In this document: piece after piece, positions 17,514 through 26,951 of the stretch
Numbering within the stretch: the stretch's first letter is position 1
How the letters are laid out: each line of letters begins with the position of its first letter
NCBI GenBank assembly: GCA_934351255.1
Contig: CAKRJH010000006.1
Span: 101,640-165,639 of the forward strand
Direction: 5' to 3'
DNA from: an uncultured Lachnospiraceae bacterium
GTDB taxonomy: Bacteria > Bacillota > Clostridia > Lachnospirales > Lachnospiraceae
Length of the DNA stretch: 64,000 nucleotides
Position numbers and translations under genes: made by a program
Notes under the pieces: model-generated
Seen by the model: only the letters and a program-made list of their open reading frames with translations
What the model was told of the DNA's origin: nothing
Databases searched by the model: none

Positions 17514-19175
17514 ATGAAAGGTTATGAAAAGTATCGTAAAAGTTATTTCCTGCCACCGGAAAAGAGCATTGACTGGGTGAACAAGGATAGTATTGACACC
17601 CCGCCGGTATGGTGCAGCGTGGATCTGCGCGATGGAAACCAGGCATTGATCGAGCCGATGGGGCTTGAGGAAAAGGTAGAGTTTTTCAAAATGCTGGTGG
17701 AGATCGGCTTTAAGGAGATCGAGGTTGGATTCCCGGCAGCATCCGAGACAGAGTATAACTTTTTGCGCACCCTGATCGAACGTGATCTGATCCCGGACGA
17801 TGTGACGGTGCAGGTGCTGACACAGGCCAGAGAACATATCATCCGTAAGACATTTGAGGCGATCGACGGCGCGCCAAACGCCATCGTGCATGTCTACAAT
17901 TCTACATCTGTAGCACAGAGAGAACAGGTCTTTAAAAAGTCCAGGGAGCAGATCAAGCAGATCGCGGTAGATGGAGCGAAACTGCTCAGGGAGCTGGCGG
18001 CTGAAGTACACGGAAACATCCGCTTTGAGTACAGCCCGGAGAGTTTCCACGGAACAGAAGTCGATTATGCGGTGGAGGTCTGCAATGCGGTTCTGGATGT
18101 CTGGGAACCACAGGCGGACAAAAAGGCTGTCATCAATATTCCGTCTACTGTGGAAAATGCGATGCCACATGTCTTTGCCAGTCAGGTAGAGTATGTCAGC
18201 AAGCATCTGAAACACAGAGAAAATGTGGTGCTGTCCCTGCATCCGCACAATGACCGTGGATGTGGCGTGGCTGCCGCAGAACTGGGTGTACTGGCCGGAG
18301 CGGACCGTATCGAGGGAACGCTTTTTGGCAATGGTGAGAGAACCGGAAATATGGACATTGTCACCATGGCCATGAACATGTTCTCCCACGGAGTGGATCC
18401 GAAACTGGATTTTTCGGATATGAAGAAGATTGCAGAGACCTATGAGAGACTGACACAGATGACGGTATCCATGCGTCAGCCATATGCCGGTGAACTGGTG
18501 TTTACCGCATTTTCGGGATCCCATCAGGATGCGATCTCCAAGGGAATGGCATGCCGTGAAGCGAGTCAGGATGAGACCTGGACTGTGCCATATCTGCCGA
18601 TCGATCCGAAGGATGTCGGAAGAACCTACGATTCCGATGTCATCCGTATCAACAGCCAGTCCGGAAAGGGCGGTGTAGCCTATGTACTCAAACAGAGCTT
18701 TGGGCTGGTTGTGCCGGATAAGATGCGTGAGGAAGTGGGCTATCTGATGAAGGATGTCTCTGATCACCGTCATGCAGAGCTGACACCGCAGGAGATGCTC
18801 GATGTCTTCAAGGAGACGTATATTGAGCAGGAGAGCCGGTTTGGCATTCCGGAATGTCATTACAAGCAGGAACATGGAATCCTGGCGACAGTGACTATCC
18901 GGCAGGGTGATAAAAAGACTGTGGTCGAGGCACATGGAAACGGACGTCTCAATGCTGTGAACAATGCGATCAAGAAACATTTGGGACTGGAATATACTCT
19001 GGAGGAATACGAGGAACATTCTCTTTCCAAGCGTTCCAATGCACAGGCAATCAGCTACGTGGGGATTGTCGATAAGCAGGGAAAGATGTACTGGGGTGCC
19101 GGTACGGATTCCGATATCATTACGTCCTCTATCGCAGCGCTGGTTCATGCAGTGAACCGGCTGCTTGAAGCATAA
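17514..19175 (+). CDS. leuA: 2-isopropylmalate synthase (LeuA type 2)
   Basis: Condenses acetyl-CoA with 2-oxoisovalerate, the first committed step of leucine synthesis. It is 553 residues, matching the type-2 LeuA group. The sequence PPVWCSVDLRDGNQALIEPM carries the catalytic/metal-binding motif (DLRDGNQ), HPHNDRGCG provides metal-binding histidines, and a C-terminal regulatory domain (from about 430) is expected to bind leucine. GGAGG lies 8 bases before the ATG at 17514. It stands between sugar genes with no leuBCD nearby. The 21-base gap to the fucosidase gene suggests read-through transcription. Confidence 0.95.
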   Translation: MKGYEKYRKSYFLPPEKSIDWVNKDSIDTPPVWCSVDLRDGNQALIEPMGLEEKVEFFKMLVEIGFKEIEVGFPAASETEYNFLRTLIERDLIPDDVTVQVLTQAREHIIRKTFEAIDGAPNAIVHVYNSTSVAQREQVFKKSREQIKQIAVDGAKLLRELAAEVHGNIRFEYSPESFHGTEVDYAVEVCNAVLDVWEPQADKKAVINIPSTVENAMPHVFASQVEYVSKHLKHRENVVLSLHPHNDRGCGVAAAELGVLAGADRIEGTLFGNGERTGNMDIVTMAMNMFSHGVDPKLDFSDMKKIAETYERLTQMTVSMRQPYAGELVFTAFSGSHQDAISKGMACREASQDETWTVPYLPIDPKDVGRTYDSDVIRINSQSGKGGVAYVLKQSFGLVVPDKMREEVGYLMKDVSDHRHAELTPQEMLDVFKETYIEQESRFGIPECHYKQEHGILATVTIRQGDKKTVVEAHGNGRLNAVNNAIKKHLGLEYTLEEYEEHSLSKRSNAQAISYVGIVDKQGKMYWGAGTDSDIITSSIAALVHAVNRLLEA

Positions 19176-19205
19176 GACAAAAGATACAGCGACACAGGGA
19201 AAGGC

Positions 19206-20723
19206 ATGGAAGAGGATATGAATATATACGAGGATATCAGAACACTGGTAGATTATGGGATGGATCAGGAACTGGTGGTAAAGGAAGATGAGATCTTTAC
19301 CATCAACCGGATCCTGGAGATTCTGAAACTGGATGAGTACGAGGAGCCGGAGCGCGCAGGCAGGGTGGAGACACCGCAGGATCTGGAGGCATTACTGGCC
19401 CGTATCATGGACTGGGCATACGAACATGGTGTGCTGGAGGAGAATACCATTGGCTACCGGGATCTGTTTGATACGAAGCTGATGGCGGCACTGGTACCGG
19501 CACCGAGTGTGGTGGCAGCCAGGGTACATGAACTCTACGAGCAGAGCCCGAAACAGGCAACCGACTATTATTACCGGTTCAGCTGTGCGACCGATTACAT
19601 CCGCAGATACCGCATTGCAAGGGACATGAAATGGACTGCGGACACCGAGTATGGCACGCTTGATATCACGATCAACCTCTCCAAACCGGAGAAGGATCCC
19701 AAGGCCATTGCGGCAGCCAGAAATGCAAAGCAGAGTTCCTATCCGAAATGTCTTCTGTGTCCGGAGAATGAAGGATATGCAGGACGGCTGAATCATCCGG
19801 CGAGACAGAACCACCGCATTATGCCGGTGACCATCGACGGTCAGGAGTGGGGATTCCAGTATTCTCCGTATGTGTACTACAACGAACACTGTATCGTGTT
19901 CAACAAAAAACACGTTCCGATGAAGATTGATGAGTCTGCATTCCGCAAACTGCTTGATTTTGTCAGACAGTTTCCACATTATTTCCTGGGATCCAATGCC
20001 GACCTTCCGATCGTGGGCGGTTCGATCCTGGCACATGAGCATTTTCAGGGCGGCCACTATGAGTTTGCCATGGAGCGTGCGGGGATCCGCAAACCGGTTG
20101 TGATCCCGGGCTATGAAGAGGTGGAAGCCGGAATCGTCAACTGGCCGATGTCGGTGATCCGTATCCGTCATAAGGACAGCGGGGTGCTGGTGAAACTGGC
20201 GTCCCATATTCTGGACAGCTGGCGCGGATATACCGATGAGGAAGCATTTATCTTTGCACAGACGGAGGGAGAACCCCACAACACTATCACTCCGATCGCC
20301 AGAATGCGTGATGGCAGCTATGAGATGGATCTGGTACTGCGCAATAATATCACCACACCGGAGTATCCTCTCGGTGTTTATCATCCGCACCAGGAGCTCC
20401 ATCATATCAAGAAGGAGAATATCGGTCTGATCGAGGTTATGGGACTGGCCGTGCTGCCTGCCCGTCTGAAGCAGGAACTGGCAGACCTTGCCGGGGCGAT
20501 CGTGGCGGGAGCGGATCTTCGCAGCGATGAGACGCTTTCCAAACATGCAGACTGGGTCGAAGAGTTTACGCCGAAATATGACCACATCGACTGCGACAAT
20601 GTGCAGGAGATCCTTCAGACCGAGGTGGGTCTGGTGTTTAAGACTGTGCTGGAACATGCCGGAGTCTTCAAAAATACACCGCAGGGAGAAAACTATTTTG
20701 ACCGCTTCCTGGCACAGTTATAA
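19206..20723 (+). CDS. galT: UDP-glucose--hexose-1-phosphate uridylyltransferase (type 2)
   Basis: Leloir enzyme exchanging UMP between UDP-glucose and galactose 1-phosphate. It is 505 residues, the long Firmicutes type-2 form. The motif HPARQNHRIMPV and the active-site region AHEHFQGGHYEF (HxH, UMP-accepting histidine) are present. ATG 19206 is used; an ATG at 19218 is equally plausible because purines precede both. galK and galE are not in the window, while a mutarotase is at the left edge. It follows leuA by 30 bases. Confidence 0.95.
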   Translation: MEEDMNIYEDIRTLVDYGMDQELVVKEDEIFTINRILEILKLDEYEEPERAGRVETPQDLEALLARIMDWAYEHGVLEENTIGYRDLFDTKLMAALVPAPSVVAARVHELYEQSPKQATDYYYRFSCATDYIRRYRIARDMKWTADTEYGTLDITINLSKPEKDPKAIAAARNAKQSSYPKCLLCPENEGYAGRLNHPARQNHRIMPVTIDGQEWGFQYSPYVYYNEHCIVFNKKHVPMKIDESAFRKLLDFVRQFPHYFLGSNADLPIVGGSILAHEHFQGGHYEFAMERAGIRKPVVIPGYEEVEAGIVNWPMSVIRIRHKDSGVLVKLASHILDSWRGYTDEEAFIFAQTEGEPHNTITPIARMRDGSYEMDLVLRNNITTPEYPLGVYHPHQELHHIKKENIGLIEVMGLAVLPARLKQELADLAGAIVAGADLRSDETLSKHADWVEEFTPKYDHIDCDNVQEILQTEVGLVFKTVLEHAGVFKNTPQGENYFDRFLAQL

Positions 20724-20748
20724 AAAAGTTGTATTTCTCAATCATTTT

Positions 20749-20762
20749 CGTAAATAATTACG
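20749..20762. promoter_or_regulatory. Palindrome CGTAA-N4-TTACG upstream of cellobiose phosphorylase
   Basis: Perfect 5+5 inverted repeat around ATAA, about 45 bases upstream of the -35 box. Its GTAA-N4-TTAC core resembles the outer part of a CcpA cre site but lacks the central CG. A second near-perfect repeat, AAATAGTG/CGCTATTT, lies at 20775-20798. Confidence 0.4.
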
Positions 20763-20804
20763 AGAGAAACATCAAAATAGTGTTAAAAAACGCTATTTCT
20801 GTTG

Positions 20805-20834
20805 TTGACACTAATTTTTGAGGCATTGTATAAT
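20805..20834 (+). promoter_or_regulatory. Promoter of the cellobiose phosphorylase gene
   Basis: Consensus TTGACA (20805-20810) and consensus TATAAT (20829-20834) with an 18-base spacer. The gene's ribosome binding site, AAGGAGGAGG, is among the strongest in the window; both point to high expression once derepressed. Confidence 0.8.
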
Positions 20835-20901
20835 GAACACAATGCGATTCACACATATCTATCAAAACAGGAACGATTAGTTAAGGAGGAGGATTTTTTT
20901 C

Positions 20902-23304
20902 ATGAATTACGGTTACTTTGATGAAGAAAAAAGAGAGTATGTCATCACAAAGCCGAACACACCGGCACCTTGGTGTAACTACCTGGGATCTCCGGAGTAC
21001 GGCGCGATCATTTCCAACAACGCCGGCGGTTACAGCTTCGTAAAGAGCGGTGCAAACGGACGTATTCTTCGTTATCATTTCAACAGCGATGATACACCGG
21101 GACGTTACATCTATCTGAGAGATGATGATAACGGTGATTTCTGGTCAGCATCCTGGCAGCCGGTAGGCAAGGATCTGGAGCAGTACAAGAGCGAGGTACA
21201 TCACGGTACCGCGTATACCAAGATGTTTGCAGAGTATGCCGGTATCAAGTCTGAGGCAGACTACTATGTACCGCTTGGAAAGGTGTATGAGGTCTGGAGA
21301 TGTAAGGTGACCAACACCACTGACAAGCCACGTAAGATTTCTGTATTTGGTTATGCAGAGCTTTCCAACGACGACAATTACAACCAGGATCAGGTAAACC
21401 TGCAGTACACACTGTGTACCACCAACACCCTGTTCAAGGGCAACAAGATCTTACAGCAGATCAACCTGAACTGGTATAAGGGACCGGACGGATCCAACGG
21501 CAAAGAGCGTTTCTTTGGTCTGGCCGGACAGCCTGTGACTTCCTACAACGGTGACAAGGAAGCATTTATCGGTCTGTATCATGACTACAGCAATCCGGTT
21601 GCGGTAGAGCGCGGCAAATGTGACGGCGTACTCAACTACAACGAGAACAGCTGTGGTGCACTGCACACCGCACTGGAGATCGCACCGGGTGAGACCAAGG
21701 AACTGGCATTTATCCTCGGACGTTTCAAGGACTCCATTGCCGACGAGATCATTGCCGGCTATGAGGATGTCAGCGTATGTGACAAGGAGATCCAGGAGCT
21801 GGTAGATTACTGGCATGCAAAGCTGGATCACTTCAAGGTTCAGACTCCGGATGCAGCATTCAACAGCATGGTAAACACCTGGAATGCATATCAGTGTTTC
21901 CTGACCTTCACCTGGTCCAGAGCAGCTTCTTTCATCTACTGTGGTGAGAGAAACGGTTATGGCTACCGTGATACCGTACAGGATATCCAGGGTGTGATCC
22001 ACACCGATCCGGAAGCAGCACTGGAGAAGATCCGTTTCATGCTTTCCGCACAGGTAGACAATGGTGGCGGACTTCCACTGGTTCGTTTCGACCATGACGA
22101 GAGAGCCGGACATGAGGGTACCCCGGATGATCCGGATTATGTAAAGGAGACAGGCCATCCGGCATATCGTGCAGACGATGCGCTCTGGCTGTTCCCAACC
22201 GTATTCAAATATGTATCTGAGACAGGCAATCTGGACTTCATGGATGAGGAGATCACCTGGTCCAATGTTCCGGTAAAGGCGACTGTATATGAGCACCTGC
22301 AGAAGGCGATCGACTTCTCCATGAACCATCTGGGACCACACGGTCTTCCGGCCGGTCTGCATGCAGACTGGAATGACTGTCTGCGTCTGGGCGCACAGGG
22401 TGAGTCTTCCTTCGTTGCCATGCAGTTATACTATGCATTCTCTATCATGCGTCTGTTCGCACAGAAGAAGAATGATACCGAGTACATTGCATATCTTGAC
22501 AAGACCCAGAAAGAGATCGGCGACAAGATCAATGAGTTCTGGTGGGAGGATGACCGCTTCAACCGTGGATTCAAGGATACCGGCGAGCTGATCGGTTCCA
22601 AGAAGGATCCTGAGGCAAGCATGTGGTTAAATCCTCAGTCATGGGCCGTTATCTCCGGTCTGGCTACCAAGGATCAGGCTGAGAAGGCTCTTGAGTCTGT
22701 TGACCGTGAATTAAATACCGCATATGGTGCAAAGGTAATGGCACCATCTTATGTAGATCATTACTTCGATGGAGCACTGGCAGGACTGTTCCCACCATCA
22801 ACCAAGGAGAACGGTGGTATCTTCTCCCAGACACAGGGATGGATCATCCTGGCAGAGGCATTGATGGGACATGGAAACAAGGCATTCCAGTATTTTGAGG
22901 AGAGCTCACCGGCATCTCAGAACGATCAGGCTGAGATCCGTAAGCTGGAGCCATATGTACACGGACAGTACACAGAGGGTGATGAGAGTCCATTCCACGG
23001 ACGTTCCCACGTTCACTGGCTGACCGGTACCGCATCTACCTGTATGGTAGGCTGCGTGGAGGGTATCTGTGGTATCCGTCCGGATCTGGATGGAATCCGT
23101 ATCGCACCTTCTATTCCGGCTGACTGGAAAGAGTTCACGATGGAGAAGACCTTCCGTGGCAAGAAATTGGTGATCAAGGTGGAGAATCCAAACGGAGCAG
23201 AGTCTGGTTTCACCCAGTTCTTCATCAATGGAGAGCAGGTTGAGGACAACTACGTACCGGCTGAGAAGCTGACCGACGTGACCGAGATCCGTATGGTAAT
23301 GTAA
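20902..23304 (+). CDS. cbpA: Cellobiose phosphorylase, GH94
   Basis: Cytoplasmic inverting phosphorylase that splits cellobiose with phosphate into glucose 1-phosphate and glucose, saving an ATP. It is 800 residues, the size of clostridial and ruminococcal cellobiose phosphorylases rather than the longer cellodextrin or cyclic-glucan relatives. Domains are an N-terminal beta-sandwich, a linker helix region and an (alpha/alpha)6 barrel. The catalytic acid is D492 in ADWNDC (488-493), followed by LRLGAQGESSFVAMQ. Codons such as CGT and CCA are more frequent than in its neighbours, as in highly expressed genes. The substrate is assigned by length and motif. Confidence 0.92.
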   Translation: MNYGYFDEEKREYVITKPNTPAPWCNYLGSPEYGAIISNNAGGYSFVKSGANGRILRYHFNSDDTPGRYIYLRDDDNGDFWSASWQPVGKDLEQYKSEVHHGTAYTKMFAEYAGIKSEADYYVPLGKVYEVWRCKVTNTTDKPRKISVFGYAELSNDDNYNQDQVNLQYTLCTTNTLFKGNKILQQINLNWYKGPDGSNGKERFFGLAGQPVTSYNGDKEAFIGLYHDYSNPVAVERGKCDGVLNYNENSCGALHTALEIAPGETKELAFILGRFKDSIADEIIAGYEDVSVCDKEIQELVDYWHAKLDHFKVQTPDAAFNSMVNTWNAYQCFLTFTWSRAASFIYCGERNGYGYRDTVQDIQGVIHTDPEAALEKIRFMLSAQVDNGGGLPLVRFDHDERAGHEGTPDDPDYVKETGHPAYRADDALWLFPTVFKYVSETGNLDFMDEEITWSNVPVKATVYEHLQKAIDFSMNHLGPHGLPAGLHADWNDCLRLGAQGESSFVAMQLYYAFSIMRLFAQKKNDTEYIAYLDKTQKEIGDKINEFWWEDDRFNRGFKDTGELIGSKKDPEASMWLNPQSWAVISGLATKDQAEKALESVDRELNTAYGAKVMAPSYVDHYFDGALAGLFPPSTKENGGIFSQTQGWIILAEALMGHGNKAFQYFEESSPASQNDQAEIRKLEPYVHGQYTEGDESPFHGRSHVHWLTGTASTCMVGCVEGICGIRPDLDGIRIAPSIPADWKEFTMEKTFRGKKLVIKVENPNGAESGFTQFFINGEQVEDNYVPAEKLTDVTEIRMVM

Positions 23305-23334
23305 TCATGAGTTTCAAAAGCAGATAGATAGCGA

Positions 23335-23350
23335 TGTATGTTTACATACA
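23335..23350. repeat. Inverted repeat TGTATG-TTTA-CATACA
   Basis: Perfect 6+6 palindrome 31 bases after the cellobiose phosphorylase stop codon. It is AT-rich and not followed by a T-run, so it is more likely a 3' stem or protein site than a terminator. Confidence 0.35.
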
Positions 23351-23383
23351 AATTGCAATCCGTCGCATATAAAGTGCATACAG

Positions 23384-23422
23384 ACAGGGCGAATGTTGAA
23401 CGAGCATTCGTCCTGTTTTTTT
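23384..23422 (+). terminator. Terminator after cellobiose phosphorylase
   Basis: 12-bp stem ACAGGGCGAATG / CATTCGTCCTGT with one G-U pair, 9-base loop, and a run of seven T. Confidence 0.9.
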
Positions 23423-23485
23423 GACTACAATATCACCGTCATAAAACCGGATATCTGACACGTTCCTTTATATCGGAACATGATC

Positions 23486-23518
23486 TGTAACCTTTTGCAC
23501 TCCTCAGTTGTAATATAA
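23486..23518 (+). promoter_or_regulatory. Possible ECF-type promoter of the sigma factor operon
   Basis: TGTAACCTTTT (23486-23496) resembles the AAC-containing -35 element recognised by many Firmicutes ECF sigma factors and lies about 60 bases before the sigma gene. The -10 side (GTTGTAATA near 23507) is a poor match to CGTC-like elements, so autoregulation is only suggested. A GTTCC-N8-GGAAC repeat lies just upstream at 23462-23479. Confidence 0.3.
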
Positions 23519-23556
23519 GTGAAGGCCTTTAAGAGAAATAGGAAAGGAGAATCTAC

Positions 23557-24054
23557 ATGAGACTGGAAACAGAAGATGTGATCAGGACATATCAGGGCGA
23601 TCTGTTCCGTCTGGCATTCAGCGTATGTAAAAATGCAGCGGATGCCGAGGATATTTTGCAGGATGTCTTTATCTCGTATCACAGTTCCAAAAAGCAGTTC
23701 CAGAGTGAGAGACATCTGAAAGCCTGGCTGATGAAAGTGGTTGTGAACCGGGCCAAAAATGTTAACAAATCGTTTTGGAAACGAAATTTTGTTCCGATCG
23801 AGGAATACATGGAGACACTTGTTTTCGAGTCTGAGGAGACAGCGACATTGTTTGAAGAAGTGATGAAACTTCCGGATAAATATCGGGTGGTGATTCATTT
23901 GTTCTACTATGAAGAATATTCTGTCGCGGAAATTGCAGATATATTGGGAATCTCGCAAAACAATGTCAAGGTAAGATTGAATCGTGCAAGAAGCAAACTG
24001 AGAGAGAATATGCAAAAGGAAGGTGAGTATCATGGATATGAAGGAACGATATAA
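23557..24054 (+). CDS. ECF-subfamily RNA polymerase sigma factor
   Basis: 165 residues with a region 2 (YQGDLFRLAFSVCKNAADAEDILQDVFISYH) that binds core polymerase and the -10 element, and a region 4 HTH (LPDKYRVVIHLFYYEEYSVAEIADILGISQNNVKVRLNRARSKLRE) that reads the -35 element; no other domain. ECF factors respond to envelope stress or external signals and are usually held by a co-encoded membrane anti-sigma factor, which fits the next gene, overlapping this one by 23 bases. AAAGGAG precedes the ATG. Confidence 0.93.
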   Translation: MRLETEDVIRTYQGDLFRLAFSVCKNAADAEDILQDVFISYHSSKKQFQSERHLKAWLMKVVVNRAKNVNKSFWKRNFVPIEEYMETLVFESEETATLFEEVMKLPDKYRVVIHLFYYEEYSVAEIADILGISQNNVKVRLNRARSKLRENMQKEGEYHGYEGTI

Positions 24055-25429
24055 AGAGGCATTTTCCGAGGTGAAGCCTCAGAGGGATTATCTGTGGATC
24101 TGTCACAGGGAGAATCAGCCGGCGGTAAGAAAAAAAGCAGTGACCGGGCAGATACGCAGAGTGGCAGTAGCAGCGTGCATCTGTCTGCTGGTATTCCCGG
24201 CGACCGTATTTGCGGCACAGAAGATCTGGTCATTCTATGAAGTGCATACGCAGCAGAGCAAACTGGATCATACGATCAATGTGAAGCAGAAGGAAAATCC
24301 GGATGAGAAGATTTATGTCAGGCTGACCTATGACATGGATAAGTTATCGCCGTATGAATTGCAGGATTCCTCAAAAGAGGGATTTTTTGAACAGAAGAAC
24401 TTTTTCTCCTATCATGGAGAATGGTTTAAGTATGACCGTGTAGAGAAAAGTCACGAAAAAGATTTTTATGTGGAACTGTATCATGTGAAATCCGATGTCA
24501 CCATCGAAGATATCAATACAGAACCGGCGGAGAAACTGGTGATCGCCAAACATTCTGCCTATTATCTGGAAGAGACTACATCAGGGTCGGAGGTGGAGCC
24601 GTATTTTAGTTCCTTCCCGAAAAGCATGTATGTATTTTATCCGGAATATGGATATTATCTGAAATTTGTTGGAATGAAGAATCTGGATAAAAACAGCCTG
24701 ACCCGTCTTGCAGAAAATTTTACACTCGAGCAGGTACCGAAGAAACAGGCCGACGCCTGTCTGGAAGCATCAGACATGCAGGATAAACTGGTATATGGAG
24801 ACAATTTGTTTAGTGGAGATATGACAGTTTATGAGAAGGTCTTACAGTATCATAAAAAGGCAGATTATCATGGAGTAACCGTTCAGATCGACAAGGTAGA
24901 TAAGATCGATTCTCTGGAAGAGGCTGATCGCTATGTGTCCATTCCGAAGCTGGAGAAAACAGATTTTGAGAAATATACCCGTGAGACGGTCGTACATGGA
25001 AACGGCAAGCAGGCTCCATTGGAGACGGTGGTGGAGAAACAGACTGCACAGCCTGTTCTGGCACTGATCCATCTGACCATTCAGAATACGACATCGGAGA
25101 AGCAGGACATTCCGGCAAACTTTGGATGTATTCGGAATCTTGTGAAAAAAGATGGCACATATCAGTACAATGACAAGTCTTACAACAGGGATCGTGATTC
25201 AAAGATCTTCCTGAGTGAGACACAGTTCCAGCCATTGTATTACAAGGGACTGAAAGCAAAAGAGGGATACTGGACAACAAAACTGAAGCCGGGGGAGAAG
25301 CGGACTGTAGAACTGGCATATCTGCTGGATGAGGATCAGTTAGCGGATACCTGCCTGTATGTCAATGGTCCGGTAGAACTGGATGAGAATGGCAGATCCA
25401 CCGATGGTATCTATCTGAAAATACAGTAA
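24032..25429 (+). CDS. Membrane protein, candidate anti-sigma factor or sensor
   Basis: 465 residues with a short cytoplasmic N-terminus (1-43), one membrane segment (about 44-62, RVAVAACICLLVFPATVFA) and a 400-residue exterior region. I do not recognise the exterior domain. Its latter part (about 315-465) has a beta-rich look with LALIHLTIQNTT and KPGEKRTVELAYLL, resembling accessory DUF4352/immunoglobulin-like sheets. The N-terminal pattern MKERYKEAFSEVKPQRD resembles the start of anti-sigma proteins paired with ECF factors in Clostridia, and translational overlap with the sigma gene supports that role. ATG 24032 is preferred over GTG 24023. Confidence 0.7.
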   Translation: MDMKERYKEAFSEVKPQRDYLWICHRENQPAVRKKAVTGQIRRVAVAACICLLVFPATVFAAQKIWSFYEVHTQQSKLDHTINVKQKENPDEKIYVRLTYDMDKLSPYELQDSSKEGFFEQKNFFSYHGEWFKYDRVEKSHEKDFYVELYHVKSDVTIEDINTEPAEKLVIAKHSAYYLEETTSGSEVEPYFSSFPKSMYVFYPEYGYYLKFVGMKNLDKNSLTRLAENFTLEQVPKKQADACLEASDMQDKLVYGDNLFSGDMTVYEKVLQYHKKADYHGVTVQIDKVDKIDSLEEADRYVSIPKLEKTDFEKYTRETVVHGNGKQAPLETVVEKQTAQPVLALIHLTIQNTTSEKQDIPANFGCIRNLVKKDGTYQYNDKSYNRDRDSKIFLSETQFQPLYYKGLKAKEGYWTTKLKPGEKRTVELAYLLDEDQLADTCLYVNGPVELDENGRSTDGIYLKIQ

Positions 25430-25553
25430 GTAAGCATTAATTTTTCTTAAGTGACTCCCAAATGACACAGACAGGGTGTATAATAATCCTAATTAGTAGA
25501 ACCGGTAAACCGATACAAAGGAGGCTAAAAGAGCTGTCAGGAGGGAGTTGCTT

Positions 25554-26951
25554 ATGAAAAAAAGAATATTACCGATTTTAGTGTTGTCCGTGCTGGCACT
25601 GGGATGCAGTGCGAGGGCATCGGCAAAGTCAGTCCCATTGAACGGAAAAGTTTTTCCAGACAAAGTCGTCCAGCAGAAACTCAAAAAGTGGGACAAGAAC
25701 CGGGATGGCAGATTATCCGGAAAAGAACTGAAAAAGATCCGAAAACTGGATTTTGAGGCGAAACAAACCTCAAAAAGAGCGGTTAAGTTTACGTATAAGT
25801 CACTGAATTGCAAAGGACTGGATAAGCTGACATCTTTGAAATCGTTATCGGTAACCAGAGGATATCGTATCAGAAATCTTACATCGGATTCTCTGAAGAT
25901 TCTGAATGTGGATCAATATTCACTCAGCAAACTGAACGTCAGCAAGATTCCGAATCTGGAAGAGTTTTATGTAAAAACGGTTGCAGAATTTGAGGATGCA
26001 TGTGATACCGCTTACAGAGCGGTGAAAAATCCTCTGACCGATTTGTCGGATCTGCCAAATCTTCGCAAACTGGATTATGGGTATACGGAGGATGAAAGAG
26101 ATGTTATTGTCAATATTTCCCAGAACACAAAGCTGGAATCCGTGAGGATAGAAGGCTGTGTACAGGATTTTGACGGGACAGGGTTTACGGAACTTAAGAG
26201 TCTTGATCTGAGGGACGCGAAAGGGACGGTGAATTTATCGTCTCAGAGCAAGCTGGAGGACCTTTTCTGTTCGGGATGGGATGTTACTGTGACTCTTCCA
26301 ACGCAGAGTGTCCTGGAGACGTGCAGACTGGATCGTGTCAATGGAGTAGATTTGTCCAATCAGACAGAGCTTACCACTCTGTCATTGCTTGCAGTGGATC
26401 TGTATAGTGATTTATCCCAGAATACACAACTGGAATATTTCAGTTTTGATTATGGCAAACTTGCGAAAAATATTGATCTGACCAATAAAACCTGGTTAAA
26501 AACGGTATATATTACCGCTGTGGTGGATGTCAATATCGATCTGGCACAGAATACCTGTTTAGAGACATTATATTTACACGGAATTACGATCGGCAAGTTT
26601 GTGATGCCGGAAAACGATCCTGGATTAAAGCATCTCCAGATTGAGGAATGCAATATTCCAGAGGTGAACCTGAATGGATGTCCGAATATTGAGACGATCA
26701 TTTTGAGCTGTAACGGCATATTGACAAACTGTTTCCTGATGCCGAAAATCACAGCAGGCAATTTGTTGAAGTTGAAGTACGTGTCTTTACGTGGCAGCAA
26801 AATGGCTGTATGCAAGGAGTATTCCATCGCCGATTTTGATATTTCGATCGCGTCTAATCTGAAAAATCTGTGGGTTGAATATCTTCCCAACTATCAGTTT
26901 GATATTAGTTGGTTCCCGAAGATTGAGGACTGGGGCCGGAGGGAGGAATGA
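25554..26951 (+). CDS. Secreted/lipoprotein with EF-hand motif and leucine-rich repeats
   Basis: 465 residues. The N-terminus MKKRILPILVLSVLALGC is a signal peptide with a possible lipobox cysteine; ASA-KS a few residues later could alternatively serve signal peptidase I. Residues about 30-60 include DKNRDGRLSGKEL, a canonical EF-hand calcium loop as in dockerin-like proteins. The rest consists of irregular leucine-rich units with recurring LSQNTQLE, LAQNTCLE and SQNTKLE patterns of about 22 residues, as in surface-adhesion proteins. The ATG at 25554 has AGGAGG 9 bases upstream. It is likely a cell-surface protein; ligand unknown. The stop overlaps the hydE start. Confidence 0.75.
   Translation: MKKRILPILVLSVLALGCSARASAKSVPLNGKVFPDKVVQQKLKKWDKNRDGRLSGKELKKIRKLDFEAKQTSKRAVKFTYKSLNCKGLDKLTSLKSLSVTRGYRIRNLTSDSLKILNVDQYSLSKLNVSKIPNLEEFYVKTVAEFEDACDTAYRAVKNPLTDLSDLPNLRKLDYGYTEDERDVIVNISQNTKLESVRIEGCVQDFDGTGFTELKSLDLRDAKGTVNLSSQSKLEDLFCSGWDVTVTLPTQSVLETCRLDRVNGVDLSNQTELTTLSLLAVDLYSDLSQNTQLEYFSFDYGKLAKNIDLTNKTWLKTVYITAVVDVNIDLAQNTCLETLYLHGITIGKFVMPENDPGLKHLQIEECNIPEVNLNGCPNIETIILSCNGILTNCFLMPKITAGNLLKLKYVSLRGSKMAVCKEYSIADFDISIASNLKNLWVEYLPNYQFDISWFPKIEDWGRREE

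Noticed and set aside
15984..19148. A 1054-codon open frame antisense to the fucosidase and leuA genes
   Set aside because: It has no recognisable domain and its residues (many His, Arg, Leu) are those expected from reading a GC-biased gene backwards. The plus-strand genes carry clear catalytic motifs.
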